64,000 nt of DNA from Beroe forskalii. Lineage: Eukaryota > Ctenophora > Nuda > Beroida > Beroidae. The stretch spans positions 62,001-126,000 of the forward strand of contig WFMF01000179.1 in NCBI GenBank assembly GCA_011033025.1, written 5' to 3'. Position 1 is the first letter of the stretch, and each line of letters begins with the position of its first letter. Both the position numbers and the translations under genes were made by a program. The notes under the pieces were generated by a model, which was given only the letters and a program-made list of their open reading frames with translations, was not told where the DNA came from and did no database searches. Positions 40,920 to 52,900 of this stretch are shown here, in pieces.

Positions 40920-43900
40920 ATGGAGACAGAGGAACTAACATGTAGTAGTGGGGCTGGAGATGCTACCTGCAAACGCCTGAAGAACTCCAAGAAATCCTAC
41001 AAAGATACCTCAAAGTTCACAATTAACAGGTACTGCTGGTTTCTGACTTTTTCTACTTTTGGCAGGATGCCCTGCCCTCACGGGGAGGGGGGCTGAGCCA
41101 TGCCCTGTTTCTTTGCACTGCTTTTGCCATGCCTTCAGACAATTTTTAAATGTCCTGTTATTTGGGATTTTCAAAAATGAACCTGAAAGCACTTCGATAT
41201 CTCCTAGATTTTAGCAATACACACTACACAGTCAGTCGCGTCTAAGTTAATTTAAATACAATGAATTTTACTCTAATTTTTCCTTCTTTTTACTGCACTC
41301 TTTTTGAGTGTGAAGGATTTTAAAAGTTCAGCAGCCATTAGAGTTAAGACCCTGACCCATTTCAGTCTACTAAGCAAGCCCGACCGGCCCCACAAAACAC
41401 CAGCGCCTCATGTCAACTGCAAGATCAACAAGAAAGCTCACACCGTCTTCAGCTTCAACGACTCTCCGGAGAAGCTCATAAAGATCAAGAGTCCACACAT
41501 GTTGACTGCAGAGGTAGGTCTATGAGGGTTTGATACAAGAGTCCACACATGTTGACTGCAGAGGTAGGTCTATGAGGGTTTCATACAAGAGTCCACACAT
41601 GTTGACTGCAGAGGTAGGTCTATGAGGGTTTCATACAAGAGTCCACACATGTTGACTGCAGAGGTAGGTCTATGAGGGTTTCATGCAGGAGTCCACACAT
41701 GTTGACTGCAGAGGTAGGTCTATGAGGGTTTGATGTACAGGAGTCCACACAACATGTTGACTGCAGAGGTAGGTCTATGAGGGTTTCATGTACAGGAGTC
41801 CACACATGTTGACTGCAGAGGTAGGTCTATGAGGGTTTCATACAGGAGTCCACACATGTTGACTGCAGAGGTAGGTCTATGAGGGTTTGACACAAGAGTC
41901 CACACATGTTGACTGCAGAGGTAGGTCTCTGATGGTTTGATATAAGAGTCCACACATGTTGACTGCAGAGGTAGGTCTATGAGGGTTTGACACAAGAGTC
42001 CACACATGTTGACTGCAGAGGCAGGTCTATGAGGGTTTCATGTACAGGAGTCCACACATGTTGACTGCAGAGGTAGGTCTATGATGGTTTGATACAAGAG
42101 TCCACACAACATGTTGACTGCAGAGGTAGGTCTATGAGGGTTTGATACAAGAGTCCACAAATGTTGACTGCAGAGGTAGGTCTATCAGGGTTTGATACAA
42201 GAGTCCACACATGTTGAATGCAGAGATAGGTCTATGAGGGTTTGAAAGACCCTCAAAGATTTCGGAATACTATGGGCATTTTTATACCTTATTAAATTAA
42301 TATGCATCGTTGCCAATGACTTCACAATATGTCCAGGTAAAGAAGCTGTACTCCCCTCCCAACTTGGAAAGCTACCGCTTCCTAGGATCTGGCGGGTGAG
42401 TTAATTTTTCTTTCTTTTTTGAATTTGTTGGGGTAGCAAACAAACCAGCAGGGTCTATTAGACTATCACCATCCCGCTAAAAATTATGGCAATTCCGATC
42501 CTCTCTTTGTCTTCTCCCAAATTTATGGTGCCGTTGATTCGACCTAATTTCAGTGTTACAGTATCAAAAGTTTCGTAATATTATCAAACCACACTGACGC
42601 AATAAAACTTAATATTTCATGCTTTTATATTTAATTATAAGTAAACCTCATTGGAGTAATCAATATGTCACATAATATAGAATTATTGAGAAACAATCAT
42701 CAAAATTTGATCTGAAAAACTGTATACTTAATAAAATAGTCATAATAATCATCACGGATAATAATATTAATAACATATATCTGGTTACAGTTTTAAAGCA
42801 ACTTCTGAAATATTACGGAATTGTAATTAACATCAAATATTCAAATATCAATATTAAAAGCTACATTGACTGCATCTGAACTTTCATCATTAACTCGAAA
42901 TAAGTAACTATAATCTTTTTATTGATGAAGTGAACCCGTGAACTTGTGGTTGTGAACTTTCGTTCAAATAAATTATCAGAACTTGAAATTACTGCCCAGT
43001 TGATTCTTCAAAAACGTCCCAGTTGGACGCGCTTAATCCTCCAGACTCGCTTTCTAGCTTCCCTGGGTGCCGGCAATCGATCTCTTAGTTACAAAATAAA
43101 CTTTCGTATTATGCGTATCTAAACGTCTCCATAATATGCCTATAAGCAAGAACTTCTTCTACAAGAAGCTCACAAAATCTCAACTAGCTACAATTGTGTA
43201 TTGCTAGTGATGCTCAACTCAAAGTGCCCACACTTTTGAATTTTGAGTGATGTACCACTAAAGGCTCAAAGTGCCTACAAGTGTGAATTGTGAGCGATGC
43301 CACTAAAAGTGCCTAGAAGTGTGAATTGTGAGCGATGCCCACTCAAAGTGCCTAGAAGTGTGAATTGTGAGCGATGCCCACTCAAAGTGCCTACACGTGT
43401 GAATTTTGAGCGATACCCCACTCGAAAGCGTCCCTTTCGGCGTCGCTAGTCACTTTAGCATGTGCATTGTCTGAAAAGTCCGGCTCTGTAAAAGGTATAA
43501 GTGACATGTGGCAAGAGATGAGGTAGGTCATGAGGAGGATCACCGCCAGAACACCCAAACACCTTCCCAGAGATGTGGTAGAAGTTGTGGTGGGATGGGA
43601 ACTATGCTGCGTGCTCGTCATTCCTACTGGGCAAATAGCAAGTTACAAATAGCAAAACAATTAGTTTGATAAATTCTCCAATACGTGAAACAGCATCCCA
43701 CGTGTTGGGTGTTACGTATACGGCTCCCCAAGTGAGAAGGCATCATTATGTGATGGTTTATTTTCTTACCGAAAACGAATCAAAGCTATTTCTAAAATCA
43801 AAAAAGTAAATAATGTATGAAACTTAGCCATAAAAAGATATGGCGTTAATAAACTTGCAGATTCAAACTTCAAAGATAACATAAATTAGAACTGCAGTTT

Positions 43901-46900
43901 ACTGTTAGTCTGTAAGTTCAATCATCAAGAAAGCAATAAACAAGTGAACTACAAAACTGTAATACCATGATTACATAGGGTCCTGTATGACCTATAATAC
44001 AAAGAGAGCAACTCGAAATCTAAAGGTGAGCCACTTGGTCTATGACTTGAACAATTGTAAGGGTGTTATTCAATACCGTATTACACCTCGATCATTAGGA
44101 ACGACCTCTAAGTATGAGAATTGCAATAAGCTAAGTACCTATACAATTTCAACTAGGATCTTAGCTGGACTGTGATTTGTGGGAAATAAAGCATTGAGTA
44201 CCTATTGAGAACCTGGCTTTGATGAGTTAGAAAAGGCACGTACTTAACTTATTATTAATACTCCAATTTCCAGGGAGCGACCGTCAATTAGACTTTAGAC
44301 AAACTCAGCATTTTTCCAAACTCGCATCAGAAAATTTTTGTCCCATTGCATGTGGCCGTGTTCTATTTGCATTCAAGTTTTGATTTTGTACTGTATAAAT
44401 TCTTGATTCGAAATTAAACAGATGGCAAGTTGTTGAAATTTTGCTGTGATTCACCATTTTTTACATCCTATCTAATTTAATGCCGGATGGTAAAATTTAC
44501 AATAAGACCTCGGCCTAGGCCTTGTTGATGAAAATGCGGCCTAAGCCAAAATCCTGTGCTAATTAAAATAAGATGGTTTAAAGCTAAAATTGAAAAGACT
44601 GCAATAATCAATGCGACTGCAGTATAAATCGAGTATTAACTATAAACGGACAACGGTCTTAACCGAGCTACTTAGCACACCACAATAAAGTCCGACATCA
44701 CAAATAGACCTCACTTTAGCCTAATAAATACAATCGGATAAGTATACAAGATACGATGATTATCCCAACACAGGAGGCTAATTGGGAGTATAATATGGCG
44801 GAGCTATTGTGTATGTCTTGAGTCTTTGAACTCTTTATGTTGAATGCGTGATGTACATTACGACATGTCCGCACGTGAGAAGACTAAGTACCGGACAGTA
44901 GTGTTCGGGTTACTACAGTGGTATGCAATATATTTGAAGAGGCAGATAAATTGATGTAAAATCCTCAAGAGGGTCATCAAAAAAACTCAAATATTCTCAT
45001 TTCCCATTATAGTAAGGGAATCATTTTGATATAGATAAGGTATCTGCAAAAAAATTCATAACAAAGGTTTTAGTGGTTCAATCGACTCCAATAGGTGTCT
45101 AGAGCCACCAAAAAAATTGATTCAAATTTTCGACTTCCGGAAACCTCAGGGTGGCCACGCCCTTTTTTGACCGTGGGTCGTGGGAACTTTTATGAAAAAT
45201 TACTAAACATTGATTCAAAATCAACTAGGGCATGATTATACTCTAACCCCATGTTTTTTGGCACGAGAAATCGTTTAGAACCAATATCCAGGTCCTAAAA
45301 CAAATATTTTGGCCATTATTGGCCACGCCCACTTTTTGTCATCAAAATTATGGCCGAAAATTTGAATTTTTTCTATGGTTCCAACTAGAGCATGATTATA
45401 CTCGAATCCTAGGTATTTTGGCACGAGAAATCGTTTAGAACCAATATCTGAGTCCTAAAACCAATATTTTGGCCATTACGGGCCACGCCCACTTTTTGGC
45501 ATATGAATTATGGCCGAAAATCTGAAGTTTTCATATGGTTTCAAATAGGGCATGATTATACTCGAATCATAGGTATTTTGGCACGAAAAATCGATTAAAG
45601 CAACTTCCAAAACGCTAAAACCAATATTTTGGACATTTTGGACCACGCCCACTTTTTTTCATCAAAATTATGGCCGAAAATCTAAAGTTTTAATATGGTT
45701 CTAACAAGGGCATGATTTTACTTTAACCAGATGTTATTTGGCACTATAAATCGTATAGAACCAATGTCTTAGTTCTAAAACCAATAACCTGGCCATTTTG
45801 GGCCACGCCCACTTTTTGCCATCACTGCGGACAATATAGCTAAATCTGACCTTACTGTTCCTCAGTATAGGTAATGCGTTCCTCGGTAGGGTAATGTGCT
45901 ACGCTTTGCCATAGTGGATCAAACCGTGTGTTCCATCTATAACTCTATAATCAGAGCACATGATCGCGTGTTGGTGTAGCCAATCGCAAGTTAACAAGAT
46001 GACCACTGTGTCGTCGTGATACGCTTTATCACCTGATCAGAGTTCATCACTGTAATGTTGCGATACCATGTTTCACTGGTAACTGTATTGTAGCAACACG
46101 ATTTTACACCCTATCAGAGTCATCAATGCCATCATGACGATACGATGCTACACCTATCTGTAATCAGAGTACATCACCGATTTGGTGTTACATCTCACCC
46201 CATTCAGAGTGCATCATGCAATCATATAAATAAGTAACAAAAAGATATCTGCACTGTGACATCAAACGAGACACCATGCACTGAACAGTATGCAGTGTCG
46301 CCTTCCTCTTAGCTACGCCCCAGGGCTTCAAAATATACACGAAGAACGGTTACCGCAACAACAAAACCTACAACAGATGAAACAGATGACATGCAAGGCT
46401 CGGATCACCTTCACAGACGGAGCCCTCACCAGTCCCCTTTTTAAGCACACCTAACCAGGAAGTAGAGATCAACGTCCTCCAAGTGAGGAACGACATCAAG
46501 AAAAAGGCTTCCTGCACGGACCTCACCACCAAGTACATTATTACTGACAGTGTTGGTTCCTTCAAGATTTCGAAGCCGGTGCCAAACTGAACTGCCATAT
46601 CTTTTCCCTCTACGGGCTGGGCAGACGAGCCAGACAAGTCCAGCACTGCCCCACACCATCAAGCTCCTTGGAGACCAATGAATTGAATGGGATGGAGGGA
46701 CAGCTATGATACAGATTCAGCTAAATAGTCGGAATCGAGGACTATACTGGAAGGGGAGGAGGGACAGCTGGGAAAATTTAACTAAATAGTCCAAACTGCG
46801 AATGATCATAAAGTCACATAATATAGACTAGATTTTTATTTTAGAGTGAAGATAATAGATTAAATCGATTTTTATTTTTAATGTTAAAAACACAGGTTTA

Positions 46901-49900
46901 GAGTAATAATGATCCTCTTTTGAACCCTTTCTTGGTAATTTTGGATATTAATTTTCTGCCAAAATTTTCTGCCAAAATTGATCATAATCCAAAATGCTCA
47001 AAAAACCCATAAAATTGCTTTTAGTTTACAAAATTGCTTTTATCGACTTCTTAGTCAAAAAAGTAAAATTCTAGTATAATCAGGCCCTAGTTGTAACCAT
47101 TTATGAATACTTCAGATGTTCGGCCATAATTTTTATGACAAAAAGTGGGTGAGGTAAAAAATGTCCAAAATATTGGTTTTAGCGTTTTGAAAAGTTCTTT
47201 AATCGATTTCTCGTGCCAAAATACCTAGGATTCGAGTACAACCATGCCCTAGTTGAAGCCATATGAAAACTTTAGATTTTCGGCCATAGTATTGATGACA
47301 AAAAGTGGGCGTGGCCCATAATGGCCAAAATATTGGTTTTAGGACCCAGATATTGGTTCTAATTTATGATTTTTCGTGCCAAAATACCTAGGATTCGAGT
47401 ATAATCATGCCCTATATTTTGAAACAATATGAAAACTTCAGATTTTCGACCATTATTCATATGCCAATACTGAGGAACAGTAAGGTCAGATTTAGCTATA
47501 TTGTCCGCAGTGATGGCAAAAAGTGGGCGTGGCCCAAAATGGCCAGGTTATTGGTTTTAGAACTAAGACATTGGTTCTATACGATTTATAGTGCCAAATA
47601 ACATCTGGTTAGAGTAAAATCATGCCCTTGTTAGAACCATATTAAAACTTTAGATTTTCGGCCATAATTTTGATGACAAAAAGTGGGCGTGGTCCAAAAT
47701 GTCCAAAATATTGGTTTTAGCGTTTTGGAAGTTGCTTTAATCGATTTTTCGTGCCAAAATACCTATGATTCGAGTATAATCATGCCCTATTTGAAACCAT
47801 ATGAAAACTTCGGATTTTCGGCCATAATTCATATGCCAAAAAGTGGGCGTGGCCCGTAATGGCCAAAATATTGGTTTTAGGACTCAGATATTGGTTCTAA
47901 ACGATTTCTCGTGCCAAAATACCTAGGATTCGAGTAAAATCATGCTCTAGTTGGAACCATAGGAAAAATTCAAATTTTCGGCCATAATTTTGATGACAAA
48001 AAGTGGGCGTGGCCAATAATGGCCAAAATATTGGTTTTAGGACCTGGATATTGGTTCTAAACGATTTCTCGTGCCAAAAAACATGGGGTTAGAGTATAAT
48101 CATGCCCTAGTTGATTTTGAATCAATGTTTAGCAATTTTTCATAAAAGTTCCCACGGTCAAAAAAGGGCGTGGCCACCCTGAGGTTTCCGGAAGTCGAAA
48201 ATTTGAATCAATTTTTTTGGTGGCTCTAGACACCTATTGGAGTCGATTGAACCACTAAAACCTTTGTTATGAATTTTTTTGCAGGCACTCCGAACGATTC
48301 CCTTACTATTATTATAACCAATAACTTGTCTCAAGATCGAAGGATTAAAGACTGCACTGCAGTAGGGCACAGAACCGGTCTTTGGTTCCAGTTGAGAAGA
48401 ATATGCCAATTGCCAAGCCTCGACTAATCAGTGCCCAGAATCATACAAATCCCGCCCACTGATTGATATAATCTAGCAAACGACCGGGTACCATTTCTCA
48501 ATAAATCCGGTTACGGTTCGGTATGCTAAAAAGTCCGGTTTACCGGCATTTCGGTTTCGGTTCGGTTAACCGACCGATTTCCCTAAACGGTTAATTGCGA
48601 TATCAAAATATTCGGTTACGGTTTCGGTTGGCTGAAAACGCCCGGTCAACCGGTATTGCGGTTTCGGTTCGGTTCACCGGTCGTTTCCTACGTGCTGTGG
48701 GTAAACGAAAGTGAGAAAGTTTAGGAACTGCTGAATCAAAATTGAGAAAAAGTAACAACATCAATTTTAGAACTGCGGAATGGAGAGGAAGTGATAACAA
48801 GTAAGACGTAGCGCAGATGTAACCGATGTAACCAGCTGAGAAAAGGTGGCAGTGTAAGACGCTTGGCCAGGTGTTCGTGGAAACACTAGATCACCATAAA
48901 ATACCACTCGAGCTGAGTGCTGATTAGGGCCTGTAACTTGAGATAGTCTTACACATCACGTGATCTGCTGGGTAATTTGTGGAAACTCGATTATAACACC
49001 TGAGCCTGCACAAGACGTCCTACACGCATACGTTCTATTGATTTAATGTATTATGCCAGGGTATTCAGATGATGCATAAATGACCAGATAAAAAACGTTA
49101 ACTTCTATGGGAAAATGTGAGCTGAGGAGCAGTGTAAACTCATGAGGTAATGATTTCCTGCGATTTCAAGACAATTAGTCCGATAAAGATGTGAATGTAT
49201 CGATTCAGCCACCGCATTACTTAATTAGTGACTGGTGAATTCGATAGAAAGATGTTCATGGTGGCAATGTCCAGGAACTCATTTATCAGTCTATTAACTG
49301 ATAATGAACTGAGAATATCCGGAACAGCAGATCAACAGGGCTCGGTATACTAATCAGTAAAATGCACAATGTGCTAATTACATTGTGCATTGTACACAAT
49401 GGTAAGTTTCTGATCAGCTAAACTTTCGAGTGTAAAAAACACCAACATTGACTTTAGCTTGATCTGTCCATATTGATTCAGACCCTCACCCTTCGGGCTT
49501 CGGTCTCAACCAGAGACATCCCTCGGGGCTCGGGCTGTCTTTTAGAAAGTATCCTAAAATATACCCGACAGGGGCGTATCTATGTATTTTATAGACAGTT
49601 GGTATTCGCAAACAACATAGAACAACAGAATGGAGCATAGCGATCTAATAGCAGAGTAATAGTCTATAGCATAGAGTACCGTGTGAGAGTCAAAAAGACA
49701 GCACTCCAATGCTGACCTGTTAATAATAGGTTATTAGTATATACCGTATTATACTTAAATTACTATATTATACATTGCTTAGTCCGCGGACCGCTCTCTG
49801 TTAGAATGCATTAAATGCATACATGCATGCTTAATGAAGTACCTAATTTCTGACCACCATGTTATGTAACTTCGCTGGATATATCATCACATTGCATTAT

Positions 49901-52900
49901 TTAGTGCTTATAAGACTCTGCTGCCCTCGTCCAATATGGTTCATAATACCTTATTCATTATTGACAACCCTAAACTCTGAGGTATTTTCATGGTACAGGG
50001 TCGCTCCTTTGTGAGTTTGTGGTATTAAGTCACTCCTTTGTGGTATATAGGGTCACTGCAGAAGTAGTCCGGGACAAAGCGTTAGCCGTTACTAAACCCC
50101 AAACTTCTGCTGGACACCCACCCCTGACCCCGGAGTCTGAATCCCTGAAAAGGGGTACCAGAGAAAGGTTCCCTGTCTGACACCGCATTCCTGCAGGTCA
50201 CGGGAAGGTCTGAACCTGAGCAAGGAGGGGAAGTATAAACCGAGTAGTACGGTGTACACCACAAGTAGACCTCCTCCTCCTCCAACCACTGTGTCCAGCA
50301 ACTTCAGACCTACTACTGCCCAACTCCTATACCAGCGACAGGTAAGGTTGGGGTAACCCCGAAAACCCGGATGGATATGAAAACTGGCAAATTGGGGGTA
50401 AAAGGGGGTAAAGGGGGCTTAACTGATTATATGCGCCGTTTGAACCATTTTTATCTATTCATACATCTAATACTTAAAATTTCATAACACCGCTCAGGCA
50501 GTGGAATGTTTTGTGGCAGTGAAAACATGCCATAATTCCCCTCTTTTTCAATTTTTGAATAATAACCTTTCATTTTAAAGCTTTCTCCGTTGTAATGTTG
50601 CATATTTCAGCTGAGCAAGCAGGATTGCCGTGGTAAAGACCGTTCTGAAGGAATGTCGGAGAGCAACTTCGCTTTTGACTCTGACGGTGACCCTTTCAAA
50701 TTCACCTCGTCCTCTAACGGGCACTCCCCCAAGAAAAGCAATTACTCAGCGGAGTTCGATAAGTTCGCTTATCACTCCCCGGAACATGCTGCTCATTACG
50801 AGATTGACTCTAAGGCAGTGACGAGTGAGAAGGCTGAGATGGGCTTCTCCTGTCTCAAGAACGCCGGATCTATAGACTTCAAATCAGACGATAGTAACGA
50901 GTTGAACTGTGACGCGCCCTCGCCTGAGACTAGTGGGTCGGGATCCGATACTAAAACAACCCATGCTAAAGCGTCTAACAAGCCTTATTTTACAATAGTG
51001 AAACAGGAGGCCTCAGATTATCCCGTGTACACTGCTGCTTCCATGAACCACACCAGAACACCTGTTGATTCTGAGCAAGGGGGAGGAGTATTTTCCGGAA
51101 CTACCTCGGACTCGGGTGTGTGCTACTCTGTTCCGTCTCTGTCGGAGATAAAGCTGCCTCCCTCTCCATCGCCTTTATTAGGTCCTACCACCAGCAACTC
51201 CTCCACCCCATCCTACTCTAAACCCGCCCTGTCTGTTGTGTCGGATCCCTTGCCATCTGCTGTGTGTTTACCTCCCCTCCTGCCCTCAGTCAAGCAGTCT
51301 CCTAACTTGATATCTTACCCTGTGGAAAGCCCACTGGCGCCCCCAGACACGTTGGTAACAGTGGGAGCTCCAATCACACCTACAATTCCTGCCATTAAGA
51401 GTGAAGCTGTTTCTTGTAACCCTGAGGCGCAGCCGAAACCCCCGCCAAATGAGCAACCTGCATCGAAGCTGTACCGAGGCAAGCTTTCCTTCTTCAAGCA
51501 GGCGATATCTCAGGAAATATCCACCATGCAATTGCAGGAGACGGAGAGATTGGCTAAAGTTAAGCAGGAAACTTTGAAGAGTGAACCTGTGTCGGCGGTA
51601 GTGCCACCGCCTATTGGGAACTTAACATCTCAGTCGGAACTTAAGGGACAAGACAAAGCAGATGCAAGGCAAGTGGAGACCCCCTCAAATTGTGTGGTTA
51701 ACGCCCCAATCACTGCTCCGGTTATCAACCCAGTCAGCTTAGACAAAGCAACGCCTATTGTGAAAGTACAGACCCCTGAAAAGCAACTGCCAGTCAAGGA
51801 TCTGCCTACAAACGTAGTGAGGAAAGCCTTGAAGCGCCCTATCACCGCCCAAATAATCCATTCCTCTCAACTAGTGACTCACAAACAAGGTGGCCAGAAG
51901 GGCAATACCACTCCTACTAAAAAGCCTCCGAGAGTTGTGCACAGTATCAATGCCAACCCCATACCCGTTGTGATGAACGGACACAAGGTGAGCGTTGTGA
52001 AAATAGAGAAGCATCAGGGCATTCCTGTTTCACCCGGCCATCAGAAAGATGTCCCTGTTTTCAAGGTCAGCAGTGACCACGAGGTCCTGTCACCAGGTCA
52101 CCAGAATACCTATCCTATGGCATTCACCGATTATTTGAAGGTTCAGCAACAGAAGCAAGCCTGGAAACGGAAGATAAGCTCTTCTGAGGCTCCGCTACAG
52201 GAAAACCAGAGTAAGAAGAAGGCTCGAGCCCACATCGTATCCCCCACACACAAAATAACCTTCACCACCTCCCCTACCAAACACTCCAGTCCTGGACCTA
52301 CTTCGGAAATAGTGAAAGTCGATCACTCGGTCCTGAGTAAGAATCTGCATGTTGAATGCAAGCCTGTTAGTGGTGAAGTGGCTGACCGGAAGCCTCTCAA
52401 CATTACCTCGAATCACAAACATGTCACCCAGTTGGTGTGCACATCAACACCATTGAAGACCCCTAACAATAAGAAACATGACCAAAAGCACTCAAGCAAG
52501 TGCAAGAAGGCGAACAGTCAAACTTCTATTTCTAAAGCAAAGAAGACTTTGCAAAACAAGATTTTGTCCCAAGCTGAATTAAGATCACCTCACAAGGTGC
52601 ACGCCAAGCCTTCATCGGAGTTGAAATTGACTTTGTCCCCTCACCAGAGCCCTAAAAAACCTATCATAGTGCAGCACGACCCTAATTCCTCAGGGGCTAC
52701 TCTGTCATTGAACACTTGTTTATCTCCTAACAAGATGAAAAGTGCCCCCACTCAATCATCCTCAAGTGAAAGGACTGATCACTCAGAGGGAATTCTTGAG
52801 TTGGAAGCAAAACTAGCTTCTCAGAGAGACCCCCAGAAACCTCCTACAGCCCTTGTTCCAGCTACCATTAAAGACGAGCCTGGCACTCCCGAGAAGCTCA

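Larger units (their letters stand above)
42396..45004 (+). other. RSBN1 intron 3, proximal part
   Basis: AT-rich intronic sequence. Degenerate tandem units lie at about 43240-43425. A minus-strand 76-codon ORF at 43391-43621 is described separately. No other feature is supported. Confidence 0.4.
45005..48316. mobile_element. 3.3-kb fold-back element with tandem-repeat arms
   Basis: The left arm (about 45005-45881) and right arm (about 47467-48316) are inverted copies of very high identity. Outer ends share AGTAAGGGAATC and GCAAAAAAATTCATAACAAA. Inner ends share GTCCGCAGTGATGGC and GAGGAACAGTAAGGTC. Each arm is itself built of units of about 160 bp containing GGCCACGCCCACTTTTT, GGCATGATTATACTC, GGCACGAGAAATCG and CCAATATTTTGG. 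The right arm has about two extra units (47100-47460). The 1.2-kb centre has no transposase. It contains degenerate ATCAGAGTACATCA repeats (45940-46220) and a hAT MITE end. The whole element sits inside RSBN1 intron 3. Confidence 0.88.

Noticed and set aside
41620..42007. Minus-strand ORFs with repeated cysteine-containing peptide
   Set aside because: They are generated by the 50-bp repeat and have no domain or codon evidence.
41489..42243. CRISPR-like array
   Set aside because: It is a head-to-tail minisatellite without unique spacers, located at an exon-intron boundary of a eukaryotic gene.
48158..48409. Minus-strand ORF at the edge of the fold-back element
   Set aside because: It reads through the outer part of the inverted arm; the identical inverted sequence near 45100 is not a gene.
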